From contig NZ_BCSW01000004.1 of the NCBI RefSeq assembly GCF_001571065.1, forward strand, positions 62,001-126,000: 64,000 nt of DNA, in the 5' to 3' direction. The position numbers were made by a program, and so were the translations under genes. Each line of letters begins with the position of its first letter. Within the stretch, counting starts at the first letter, position 1. This document shows, one piece after another, positions 1 through 7,769 of this stretch. Source of the DNA: Dietzia cinnamea NBRC 102147. Its GTDB lineage: Bacteria; Actinomycetota; Actinomycetes; Mycobacteriales; Mycobacteriaceae. The notes under the pieces are model-generated. The model saw only the letters and a program-made list of their open reading frames with translations, was not told the origin of the DNA and did not search any database.

Positions 1-240
1 CCGCCCGTCGACGACGTCGACTGTGACCTGAGCAGCAAGCTGACGCTCGGCCAGTTCCTCAAACTGGCCTCGCTGCTGGACTCCGGGGCCGAGGCCAAGG
101 ACGCGGTCGCCTCCGGTGCGGTGAGCGTCAACGGGGAGGTCGACACCCGGCGCGGCCGCGGCCTGGTTCACGGTGACGTGGTGGAGATCGGTGGCCGGGC
201 GGCGCGCGTCGTCGCCCGCGAGGGACGGGACGCGACCTGA
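1..240 (+). CDS. S4-domain RNA-binding protein, C-terminal part
   Basis: Only the last 79 codons lie in the window; the start is beyond the left edge. The visible part has the compact S4 layout: a leucine-rich helix (LTLGQFLKLASLL), the turn SGAEAKDAVASGAVSVNGEV, then RRGRGLVHGDVVEIGG. Small stand-alone proteins of this kind (YbcJ/RlbA-like) bind structured RNA and are often linked to ribosome function. The TGA shares its last base with the ATG of the next gene, so the two are probably co-translated. The family call is solid; the specific role is not known. Confidence 0.75.
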   Translation, partial: PPVDDVDCDLSSKLTLGQFLKLASLLDSGAEAKDAVASGAVSVNGEVDTRRGRGLVHGDVVEIGGRAARVVAREGRDAT

Positions 241-794
241 TGGCTGAGGACTCACGGGGGCCCGTGCAGGCCCCAGTGGTGCTGCACGACGACGACCCCG
301 GTGCCACCCGGTACGCCACGTGGCTGGCCGAGGAGTTCGACACCCGGGCGACCCATCACGACGCGGCCGATCCGGCCGAGCTGGTGGTCGCCGGGACGGT
401 CGTCCTCGTCACGGGGATGCGCCCCGGTGGTGGGCTGGGCGGTTCGGCGTTCATCCGCGACAACTGGGAGGCCCTCGTCGAGGCCGGACGCCGCGTCGCC
501 GTCGTCATGGTCGGGCCCACCCCGGTCACCGACGACGCCCGGATCGAGCTGATGTCGAGCGAGTTCTCGTCCGATCAGCTGCGCGACCTCAAGCTCTTCC
601 AGCTCCGCGGCGTGGTCACGCCGGACCAGCTCGGCTTCCGGCAGCGGCTCGGGATCAAGACCGCGCTGGCCGCCCTGCGGCGCAAGACCGACCGCACCCC
701 GGAGGAGGAGTCCATGCTCGAACTGGGCGGTCTGGACCTCACCGATCGGGTCTCGCTCGGGCCGTTGCTGCGCTGGATCCGCCGCGAGGCCTGA
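240..794 (+). CDS. flavodoxin-domain-like protein
   Basis: This 184-residue soluble protein starts with a beta strand and a phosphate-loop-like turn (VVLHDDDPGATRYATWLAEEF) that resembles the FMN-binding N-terminus of HemG-type flavodoxins. A hydrophobic strand (residues 49-58, VVAGTVVLVTGM) and the conserved-looking C-terminus (DRVSLGPLLRWIRRE) fit the same fold. The usual T/SxTG loop is changed to DDPGAT, so FMN binding is uncertain. It overlaps the upstream S4 gene by one base. The function is not recognised beyond the fold; a redox or haem-related role would be guesswork. Confidence 0.55.
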   Translation: MAEDSRGPVQAPVVLHDDDPGATRYATWLAEEFDTRATHHDAADPAELVVAGTVVLVTGMRPGGGLGGSAFIRDNWEALVEAGRRVAVVMVGPTPVTDDARIELMSSEFSSDQLRDLKLFQLRGVVTPDQLGFRQRLGIKTALAALRRKTDRTPEEESMLELGGLDLTDRVSLGPLLRWIRREA

Positions 795-905
795 CCGGCG
801 ATCACCGCGGCACACGCCCGGCGCGCACACGGTCGGTGTCACCGCCGATATCATGACCCGCGAACGCACCCGCCGAGGGCGGGGCGATGACCTCGGAGGA
901 ACCCC

Positions 906-1268
906 ATGCGCGCCACCACCCTCGCCGCCACCGTTTCGGCGCTCGCCGCGGCAGCCCTGCTGACGGGAGCGGGCGCCGCCACGGCGCAGGAGCCCGAGGA
1001 TTCAGAGGGCTCTGGAACGATCCGCAGCGCGCTTCTGTCGCCCGCCGTGAGTGAAGCGATCGGGAGCATCGGTTACGGCTCGCTGGGCACGGGGTCCCTC
1101 ATGGACCTGCTCTCCGGACTCATCAACACCGGGTCGGTCGCCCTGTCGGTGGACGTGCCCAACGCGACGGGCTCGTACGCACCGGGGTCGCTCGGGAGCT
1201 ACGGACCGGAGGCGTCGCTGGGCGAGATCTTCCTGATCCCCATCGGGAGCCTCGCGGGCGCCTCCTGA
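906..1268 (+). CDS. small secreted Gly/Ser-rich protein
   Basis: The protein has 120 residues. A Sec signal peptide (residues 1-28, ending TGAGAATAQ) is followed by a low-complexity chain rich in SxGS and GSLG steps (YGSLGTGS, PGSLGSYG). A strong GGAGGA ribosome site sits just before the ATG. It has no cysteine and no membrane anchor after the signal. Composition links it to the proteins at 13207 and 14104, although the SLLGEPT repeat of those two is absent here. The function is unknown; a loosely folded surface or cell-wall protein is likely. It converges with the RraA gene, with only 8 bases between the stops. Confidence 0.7.
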   Translation: MRATTLAATVSALAAAALLTGAGAATAQEPEDSEGSGTIRSALLSPAVSEAIGSIGYGSLGTGSLMDLLSGLINTGSVALSVDVPNATGSYAPGSLGSYGPEASLGEIFLIPIGSLAGAS

Positions 1269-1276
1269 ATCCGCCG

Positions 1277-1759
1277 TCAGCGCACCACGATCCCGTCGGA
1301 GTCGGCGTAGAGCATCTCGCCGGGGACGAAGTCGACCCCGCCGAAGCTGACGGTCACGTCCCGCTCGCCCTCGCCGGTCTTGGTGGATTTGCGCGGGTTC
1401 GTGCCCAGGGCCTTGCAGCCGAACTCCATCCCGGCGATGACCGCCGAGTCGCGGATGGCGCCGTTCACCACGACGCCGGCCCAGCCGCTCGAGCGGCCGA
1501 GCTCGGCGATGATGTCGCCCACCAGCGCGGTGTGCAGACTCGCGCCGCCGTCGATCACGAGGACGCGCCCCTCGCCGGGCTCGCCCAGGATGCTCTTGAG
1601 CAGTGCGTTGTCCTGGAAGCAGCGCACGGTCGAGATTCGTCCGGAGAACTCCGTGCGTCCGCCGAGGTCGCGGAACTGGAGGTCGCAGCTGCGGACGTCC
1701 TCGCCGATCTCGTCGACGAGGTCCGCGGTGGGGATGAATCCGGCGGGGGTGTCGGTCAT
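1277..1759 (-). CDS. rraA: RraA-like protein (RNase E regulator / HMG aldolase family)
   Basis: At 160 residues this is full length for RraA. The family signatures are present: [18 protein letters not shown], then [21 protein letters not shown] with the conserved Arg-Asp pair, and the closing YADSDGIVV. In E. coli RraA binds and inhibits RNase E; many homologues instead cleave 4-hydroxy-4-methyl-2-oxoglutarate or oxaloacetate through a metal held near the RD motif. Which of the two applies here cannot be read from sequence. An AGGAGGA ribosome site precedes the ATG. It faces away from the amidohydrolase gene at 1892. Confidence 0.88.
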   Translation of the reverse strand: MTDTPAGFIPTADLVDEIGEDVRSCDLQFRDLGGRTEFSGRISTVRCFQDNALLKSILGEPGEGRVLVIDGGASLHTALVGDIIAELGRSSGWAGVVVNGAIRDSAVIAGMEFGCKALGTNPRKSTKTGEGERDVTVSFGGVDFVPGEMLYADSDGIVVR

Positions 1760-1891
1760 GGGGGTCCTCCTGGGCGGTGGTCTGTCGGGTTAACGCTATC
1801 CGGCCGCGCCGCCGCGTGGGAGCACGCGGTAGGGGACAATGGCCACATCGAGGGTGCCCGTCAACGTCCGAGAAACCGGAAGGAGCCTTCC

Positions 1892-3058
1892 GTGGCTCAG
1901 TACGAACTCCTGATCCACGCCCGCCGCGCGGTGGTCGACGGCCGCATCCAGCAGGCGGCGGTGACGGTGGACGGGGGCGTCATCACGTCGGTGCGGACGG
2001 GCTCGGAAGCACGGGACATCGGCCTGGCCGGTGACCACACGATCGACCTGGGGGATGACGTCGTCCTCATGCCTGGTCTCGTCGACCCGCACGTGAGTAC
2101 CGAGGACGTCGCGGTCGGCACGCGCTCCGCAGCGCAGGGCGGGATCACCACGGTCGTGGACTACGGCACCGACGGCGACCCGGTCGCCATCCGCCCGGAG
2201 GACGTGGATCGCTGGCGCGACGAGGTCACCGGAGAGTCGACCGTCGACGTCGGGCTGTGGGGCGCGGCGGTGCCGGACAACCTGGGCCGGCTCGGCGACC
2301 TGCTGGACCGCGGGGTGTTCGGGGTGTCCGCCGTGGCCGCCGGGAAGGGCGTGGAGGGCACGCCGACGCTGGACCACGCGCAACTGGTCGCGGCCGCGGA
2401 GGAGGTCGCCGCACACGGCGGGCTCTTCGCGGTGGACGCCAGCGTGGACGATCTGTCCGGGCTGCTGGGGGTCTGCCGCCGGACCGGCGGTCGCTTGCAC
2501 GTGCGCGCGGTCGCCGACCACGAGGAGCTGCCCCTGCTGCGCGACGCCCGGGCGGAGGGCCTGGCCGTGACGGCCTCGACGAGTCCCCACATGCTGGCGC
2601 TGGTCTCGGAGGTCACCCACGGCGGATCGGAGGTCGCGCGGCTCGATCCGCCTATCCGCGACGCCGCCAACCGCGAGCTGCTGTGGGGCGCGCTGCGGGA
2701 CGGCACCATCGACGCCGTGGCCTCGGCCCGCCTGGGGTTGTCGGTGGTGTGGACCGAGGCGCGGCGCCGCGGGTTCGATCTGGCGGACGTCGCGCGCTGG
2801 ATGGCCGGGAGCACGGCCGCGGTGGTGGGGCTGAGCGATCGCGGGGAGATCCGGGAGGGATTGCGGGCGGACTTCGCCGCGGTCGCCGACGACGAGGCGT
2901 TCGTCGTGCTGCCCGGGGCCCGCGAGCTGGGTTCCGCGGACTCGGTGTACGCGCAGCGTGCGTTGGCGGGCGTGGTGCGGTGGACGATGCGCGGGGGCGC
3001 GGTCATCGACCCCCGAGCCCTGGCGTTCGGCACGGTCCTGACCCGTCCGACGGCGTGA
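1892..3058 (+). CDS. allantoinase/dihydroorotase-like protein lacking metal ligands
   Basis: The GTG start behind GGAAGGAG gives 388 residues. The fold is that of cyclic amidohydrolases: a beta-sandwich start (HARRAVVDGRI, residues 9-19), PGLVDPHVSTED at residues 61-72, a TIM-barrel core and a C-terminal sandwich return. The metal site looks destroyed. DxHxH is reduced to D65-P-H67-V-S69. The strand that should carry the carboxylated lysine reads FGVSAVAAG. The histidine strand reads LHVRAVAD. The catalytic aspartate strand reads IDAVASARLG where families have TDHAPH. The PHML motif (usually PHYL) remains. It is therefore probably a non-catalytic homologue, like the inactive DHOase partners of some aspartate transcarbamoylases. 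The stop overlaps the next start (GTGA), so it is coupled to cardiolipin synthase. Confidence 0.75.
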   Translation: MAQYELLIHARRAVVDGRIQQAAVTVDGGVITSVRTGSEARDIGLAGDHTIDLGDDVVLMPGLVDPHVSTEDVAVGTRSAAQGGITTVVDYGTDGDPVAIRPEDVDRWRDEVTGESTVDVGLWGAAVPDNLGRLGDLLDRGVFGVSAVAAGKGVEGTPTLDHAQLVAAAEEVAAHGGLFAVDASVDDLSGLLGVCRRTGGRLHVRAVADHEELPLLRDARAEGLAVTASTSPHMLALVSEVTHGGSEVARLDPPIRDAANRELLWGALRDGTIDAVASARLGLSVVWTEARRRGFDLADVARWMAGSTAAVVGLSDRGEIREGLRADFAAVADDEAFVVLPGARELGSADSVYAQRALAGVVRWTMRGGAVIDPRALAFGTVLTRPTA

Positions 3059-4575
3059 ACCCCGCCGTCGATCGCCTCGCGTTCCTCCCCTTCCCCGAGG
3101 GTGTCACCTCCGCGCTGCTCATCACCGAGTACGTCATCAAGATCCTCGCGCTGGGGATGGTGCCGGAGAACCGGCAGCCGTCCTCGTCGCAGGCTTGGCT
3201 GCTGGCGATCCTGTTCATCCCGGTCGTCGGCGTGCCGCTGTTCCTGCTCCTGGGCAACCCGTACATCACCGGCCGGCGTCACGTCATCCAGGCCGAGGCC
3301 AACCGGCTGTACGCCGACGCGCTGAGGCAGCGGCCCACCGTCCCCGATGGCGTGGGCGTCGCGCCGGGCGTGCGCACCATCCTGGAGATGAACCGGACCC
3401 TCACCGCGATCCCCGCGATGTCCGGGGATTTCGTGGCCCTGCACTCGGACTACAGCCGGTCGCTCGCGGCGATGACTGAGGCGGTGCGCGCGGCCCGCGA
3501 CCACGTGCACATCGAGTTCTACGCGCAGTCGTGGGACGGCGAGACCGACGAGTTCTTCACGGCCGCGGTCGAGGCGGCGGAGCGGGGCGTCGCGGTGCGG
3601 GTCCTGGTGGACCACCTGGGGTCCCTGCGCTACCGGGGGTTCACCAGGCTGCGGAAGAAGCTGCGCAAGACGCCCGTGGAGTTCCATCTCATGCTCCCGG
3701 TCAACCCGTTCCGGGGCCGCTTCCGCCGCCCGGACCTGCGCAATCACCGCAAGATGCTCATCGTGGACGGCGAGCACGGCTTCATCGGCTCGCAGAACCT
3801 CATCGAGCGCCACTACGGGAGCAGCCGCAACGCCCGGCTCGGTCGCGAGTGGGTCGACCTCATGATGGAGGTCCGCGGGGAGATCGTGCAGGCGATGGAC
3901 GGCGTGTTCGCGGTGGACTGGTTCACCGAGTCGGGGGAGGTCATCGGGACGCTCGAGCAGTTGGCGCTCGGCGCCCCGCTGGCCCCGGGCCGTAAGGGCG
4001 GCGACCCGACGGCGGGGGACCCGGTCAGCGCGTTCCAGCTGGTGCCGTCGGGACCGGGGTACCGCACGCAGCCGGGACTGCGGATGTTCACCCAGCTCAT
4101 CTCGCACGCGCAGGAGCGGATCCGGATCGTCAGCCCGTACTTCGTGCCGGACGAGGCGCTGCTGCACGTGCTCACGTCCGCGTCGTTCCGCGGGGTGTCG
4201 GTGGAGGTGTTCGTGCCGGAGCACGCCGACCAGTTCCTCGTGCACCACGCGCAGCGGTCGTACTTCCGGGCGTTGTTGGAGGCCGGGGTGGTGATCCATC
4301 GCTTCCGTTCGCCGGCCGTGCTGCACACCAAGACGGTGCTCATCGACGACTACGCGGGCGTCGTGGGCTCGAGCAACATGGACCAGCGGTCGTTCAACCT
4401 CAACTTCGAGGTGAGCATGCTGGTGCTCGGCGGGGAGGCGGTGTCGGAGCTCAACGACGTCGTGGACGACTACCTCCAGGAGTGCACGACCCTGGGGTTG
4501 GAGGCCTGGATGAGTCGGCCGTGGGCGGGTCGGTACGTGGACAACGTCGCCCGACTGACCTCGGCTCTGCAGTAG
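3055..4575 (+). CDS. cls: cardiolipin synthase (phospholipase D family)
   Basis: The 506-residue enzyme makes cardiolipin at the membrane. The N-terminus has two hydrophobic segments (about residues 17-33 and 44-66). Two phospholipase D catalytic motifs follow: HRKMLIVD with His231 and HTKTVLIDD with His424, each followed by the usual G[SF]xN-type segment (FIGSQNLIERHY; VVGSSNMDQRSF). The GTG start overlaps the previous TGA by four bases, which is better than the much longer in-frame extension that runs through the upstream gene. The length matches bacterial ClsA. Nothing essential is missing. Confidence 0.93.
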   Translation: MNPAVDRLAFLPFPEGVTSALLITEYVIKILALGMVPENRQPSSSQAWLLAILFIPVVGVPLFLLLGNPYITGRRHVIQAEANRLYADALRQRPTVPDGVGVAPGVRTILEMNRTLTAIPAMSGDFVALHSDYSRSLAAMTEAVRAARDHVHIEFYAQSWDGETDEFFTAAVEAAERGVAVRVLVDHLGSLRYRGFTRLRKKLRKTPVEFHLMLPVNPFRGRFRRPDLRNHRKMLIVDGEHGFIGSQNLIERHYGSSRNARLGREWVDLMMEVRGEIVQAMDGVFAVDWFTESGEVIGTLEQLALGAPLAPGRKGGDPTAGDPVSAFQLVPSGPGYRTQPGLRMFTQLISHAQERIRIVSPYFVPDEALLHVLTSASFRGVSVEVFVPEHADQFLVHHAQRSYFRALLEAGVVIHRFRSPAVLHTKTVLIDDYAGVVGSSNMDQRSFNLNFEVSMLVLGGEAVSELNDVVDDYLQECTTLGLEAWMSRPWAGRYVDNVARLTSALQ

Positions 4576-4648
4576 CACGATCCCGCAGTAGTACGCTCAC
4601 CCGTGCGCGGGTCGACGGGCCCGCCGTGTGACGAGAGGCCTAGTCGTG

Positions 4649-5737
4649 ATGTCCCAGCCCAGTGGTCCCGGAGCCCGGACCTGGCGCCTCGGCGCCGCCG
4701 TCACCGCCGCCGTGGTGGCGGCCGTCTCCGTGCCCGCCGTGGCACTGGCCCAGGACGATCCCACCCCGGGGGCGGGGTCGACGCTGCCCGAGACGGGCGT
4801 GTCGAGCGTGGACCAGCTGATCGGCCAGCTGCCGGACGAGATCGTCATCGGCGGCGGGGGCCTGGGCTCGGAGGCCCTGCGGGACACGGGCAGCGCCCCG
4901 GTGGTCGACGGCGCGCAGTCGGTCGGCGAGGTCGTGGGTTCGGTGGCGCCGCTCGAGGCCGTGGGCGTGGCGGGCGGGTCGGCGGCGGCGTCGGTCGCGT
5001 CGTCGGGCAGCCTGCCGGGATCGGTGTACGTCAACCCCACCGGGTCGGTCGGCTCGGGCACGATCGGGTTGGGGTCGATCGCGATCCCCGAGTACATCTT
5101 CCCCGTTCTGAGCCTGCAGTTCGCGGGCGGATACTTCGCCGCGCTGGACGAGCGTCAGGACGCGGGCGAGCTCTACCCGCACGAGTTGGACTTCTGGCAC
5201 GGCCTGGTCGAGGGGTCCGCCGAGGGTGGTGCGCTGCTCACGGACGCGGCGGCCGCGGCGGGCACCGAGCTGCCCGGCGGGCTGGCGGGGAGCATCGAGG
5301 CGGTGCAGATCGCCGCGCTGCAGGACCCGTACGAGGACAACGAGCGCCGCCGCGCCGAGGCGCAGGCGGCCGCGGAGGCGGAGGCCGCCGGGCAGACGCA
5401 GGAGGACGAGGACGCGTCCGGTGCCGCGGACGGTGCGCCCGGGGCCACGACCGGGGGCGACGACGACGACGAGCTCCCCGCCACCCCGGCCGGCGCGAAC
5501 GGGCCCGCGGCTGAGGCGGGGGTCGGAACCGGTGCCGGGGGCCGCACCCTGGACGCCGCCGCCGCTCCGGCGCCCGCTCACGCCGCGGCGGCGGACACCA
5601 CCTCCGGCCCGGCCGGGCAGTCGGCTACCGCCGCGTTGGCGGTGACCGGCGTGCGGACGGCCACGGTGGCGGGTCTGGCGGCCGGGACCGTTCTGCTGGG
5701 CGTGCTGCTGCTGGCCGCGTCCCGCCGGCGGGCGTAG
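4649..5737 (+). CDS. secreted protein with LAVTG-type sorting tail
   Basis: The 362-residue protein has a signal peptide (1-34, ending VALAQ), an Ala/Gly/Ser-rich middle and an acidic Ala/Glu segment (about residues 230-280). The C-terminus carries LAVTG at residues 330-334, a hydrophobic stretch and the tail SRRRA. That is the layout of a cell-wall sorting signal. LAxTG, rather than LPxTG, is the known preference of class E sortases in high-GC actinobacteria. A second motif, LPETG, lies at residues 46-50 just after the signal peptide, where it cannot be a sorting signal. I chose ATG 4649 over GTG 4628 because it leaves a clean signal peptide. No catalytic domain is recognised. No sortase gene is in the window. 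Confidence 0.7.
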   Translation: MSQPSGPGARTWRLGAAVTAAVVAAVSVPAVALAQDDPTPGAGSTLPETGVSSVDQLIGQLPDEIVIGGGGLGSEALRDTGSAPVVDGAQSVGEVVGSVAPLEAVGVAGGSAAASVASSGSLPGSVYVNPTGSVGSGTIGLGSIAIPEYIFPVLSLQFAGGYFAALDERQDAGELYPHELDFWHGLVEGSAEGGALLTDAAAAAGTELPGGLAGSIEAVQIAALQDPYEDNERRRAEAQAAAEAEAAGQTQEDEDASGAADGAPGATTGGDDDDELPATPAGANGPAAEAGVGTGAGGRTLDAAAAPAPAHAAAADTTSGPAGQSATAALAVTGVRTATVAGLAAGTVLLGVLLLAASRRRA

Positions 5738-5869
5738 GGCGCACCTCGTCGTCGTCGCCCCCCCCGGTGGGCCTCCCCGCGCGGCGGCGGTCGACATCGC
5801 GGCGCCGGTGCGCGGCGGTGGGCATCTGGGCGCCGGCGCGCGCGGCGGTATCCGGCGGCGCGGCGGGAC

Positions 5870-6754
5870 TCAGGCGGCGGTCATCTGCGCGCACCGCTCC
5901 CACAGGGCGGCCGCGACGTCCGGGTCCCGCGAGGCGCGCGTGGACCGCACTGTCGTCGGGTACCCGGTGAGCTCACCGGGGCCGTCGGGGCCGATGTACG
6001 CGCCGCGCCGCACGGACTCGACCGTCGCCGCGTACAGCTGCGGCAGCGCGCCCCGCTCGGCCGGCTGCACCAGGTACGGGATCTTCTCCACGCCCTTCAT
6101 GACCAGGTCCTGCACGCGGCTGCCGCTGCGGTACTGCAGGTTGGTCGCCGAGTACCCCGGGTGCGCGACCACCGCCTTGAGCGACGACCCCGCCAGCTCG
6201 AGCCGGCGTTGCTGCTCGTACGCCAGCATGACGCAGGCCAGCTTGGAGGCGGCGTACGCCGTCATCGGCGAGTAGCGGCGGCGGGTCCAGTCCAGGTCGT
6301 CCGGGTCGACGGAACCGAAGCGGTGCATGATCGACCCCAGCCACACGACCCGGTCGGTGAGCGCCGGCGCGAGCAGCTCGGTGAGCGCGAAGTGGCCCAG
6401 CACGTTGACGCCGAACTGCATCTCGTGCCCCTGTGCGGTGCGCGACCGCGGGATGTTCATCAGGCCGGCGTTGTTGATGAGCGCGTCCGGCGCCCGGCCA
6501 CCCAGGACCTCGCCCGCCGCCCGCACCGAGTCGAGGTCGGCCAGGTCGAGCTCGACGACCTCGGCGCGCTCCGGGTGCGCGAGCCCGGCGCGGACGGCCT
6601 CGGCGCGTGTCGTGTCGCGGCAGGCCATGACGACCCGGGCGCCCACCTCGGTCAGCGCCCGGGTCGCCTGCAGGCCCAGGCCGGAGTTCGCCCCGGTGAT
6701 GACGAACGTCCGGCCGGTCTGGTCGGGGATGTCAGCAGTGGTCCATCGGCTCAT
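5870..6754 (-). CDS. short-chain dehydrogenase (retinol dehydrogenase-like)
   Basis: At 294 residues it is a classical SDR with all key parts: TGANSGLG for the dinucleotide, a CRDT segment after strand 2 that suggests NADP(H), NNAG, the catalytic Ser in LGSIMHRFG, and Tyr/Lys in YAASK. The AHPGYSATNLQ motif is typical of the WW-oxidoreductase and retinol dehydrogenase-like branch common in mycobacteria. The substrate is unknown. I start at the ATG giving MSRWTTADIPDQ, since the in-frame extension upstream is arginine- and proline-rich and lacks family features. The gene is alone on this strand, 52 bases past the MerR gene's end. Confidence 0.88.
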   Translation of the reverse strand: MSRWTTADIPDQTGRTFVITGANSGLGLQATRALTEVGARVVMACRDTTRAEAVRAGLAHPERAEVVELDLADLDSVRAAGEVLGGRAPDALINNAGLMNIPRSRTAQGHEMQFGVNVLGHFALTELLAPALTDRVVWLGSIMHRFGSVDPDDLDWTRRRYSPMTAYAASKLACVMLAYEQQRRLELAGSSLKAVVAHPGYSATNLQYRSGSRVQDLVMKGVEKIPYLVQPAERGALPQLYAATVESVRRGAYIGPDGPGELTGYPTTVRSTRASRDPDVAAALWERCAQMTAA

Positions 6755-6806
6755 GCGGGCCAGCGTACGGCCGCCGACCGCCCCGCTCACGGCGCGCGGC
6801 GGCGAT

Positions 6807-7640
6807 TCAGTCCCACGTCGCGGTGTCGGGGTCGACGCCGTGGGCGCGGGCACCCGCCTCGACCGCCGCGACGAGCCAGTCCGTCAGGCCGGGCTCGAGG
6901 GCCTCGTACGTCGCCGCGAACCGCTCGTCCTGCCGGTACATGCGCGCCAGCAGCACCTGCATCGACCGGGAGCAGTCGTAGAACTGCGAGATCGACGCCC
7001 GGTGTCGCTCGACCAACGCGGCCGCCTCCGCCGAGCCGGGATCCACCCCGGCGTTCGCGGCGGCCAGGTCGGCGTTCAGCGACTCCGTCTCGGCCTTGAC
7101 CCGCTTCCACTCCTCCTTGCTCATCTTCGCCGTGCGCTGCTGCGACTGCTCCCACTGCGGGGTGTCGCCCCAGCGCTCGGCGGCTTCGTCCTGCCAGTTC
7201 GGATCCCAGTCGGTGCCGAAGATCTCGGCCCGGTCCTCCGGGGTCAGGGGTGCGTTCACGTCGATCGCCTCCTTCAGGCGGTCCACTGCGGAGACCATCT
7301 CCTGCAGGTGAGAGATGCGCTCGACCAGCAGCCGACGCTGGCGGTTCAGGTGGGCGCGCTCGTTGACCTCGGGGTCGTCGAGCAGTGCGCCGATCTCCGC
7401 GAGCGGGAAACCCAGCTCCCGATAGACCAGCACGCGGTGGAGCCGCGCGATGTCGTTGTCGTCATACACGCGGTAGTCCGACCACGTCCGCCCGCTCGCC
7501 CGCGCCAGCCCGATCCGGTCCCAGTGGTGCAGGGTCCGCACGCTCACGCCGACCAACGCGGCGGCCGCGCCCACTGTGAGCCCGGCCGACCCGCGAGTCC
7601 CGTCCGGAGCGGGCGTGCCGTCACCTTCGTGCGTCGTCAT
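6807..7640 (-). CDS. MerR-family regulator with TipAS domain
   Basis: The 277-residue protein has an N-terminal winged HTH of the MerR type (residues 20-90: VGVSVRTLHHWDRIGL, the YRVYDDNDIARL wing, ELGFPLAEI), a coiled dimer helix (about 95-125), then a TipAS antibiotic-binding domain (about 135-270). TipAS is supported by the acidic and tryptophan-rich EIFGTDWDPNWQDEAAERWG and the SISQFYDCSRSMQVLL helix. The family autoregulates and often activates drug-efflux or stress genes after capturing a compound. No efflux gene is adjacent. The start is the ATG that leaves a short tail before the HTH. Confidence 0.9.
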   Translation of the reverse strand: MTTHEGDGTPAPDGTRGSAGLTVGAAAALVGVSVRTLHHWDRIGLARASGRTWSDYRVYDDNDIARLHRVLVYRELGFPLAEIGALLDDPEVNERAHLNRQRRLLVERISHLQEMVSAVDRLKEAIDVNAPLTPEDRAEIFGTDWDPNWQDEAAERWGDTPQWEQSQQRTAKMSKEEWKRVKAETESLNADLAAANAGVDPGSAEAAALVERHRASISQFYDCSRSMQVLLARMYRQDERFAATYEALEPGLTDWLVAAVEAGARAHGVDPDTATWD

Positions 7641-7755
7641 CGATCCAGCATCTCTCACACCGACGAGCGTGGGGCCTGACGCCGCGTCAGGGTCAAGCAT
7701 CGGGTGCGTGGATTGACAAATCATGCCGGGGTGTACAGCGGCGCGTACTCGCCGG

Positions 7756-7761
7756 TAACCT
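7756..7761 (+). promoter_or_regulatory. -10 box TAACCT, leaderless start of the aldehyde dehydrogenase
   Basis: TAACCT fits the actinobacterial TAnnnT consensus and ends eight bases before the ATG, so transcription should begin at or next to the start codon. Confidence 0.55.
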
Positions 7762-7769
7762 TGGCGGGC

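Noticed and set aside
2161-4578. 805-codon open frame on the minus strand
   Set aside because: Antisense shadow of the amidohydrolase and cardiolipin synthase genes, which have clear motifs.
4784-4798. LPETG as sortase signal
   Set aside because: It lies right after the signal peptide, not before a C-terminal hydrophobic tail; the tail itself carries LAVTG.
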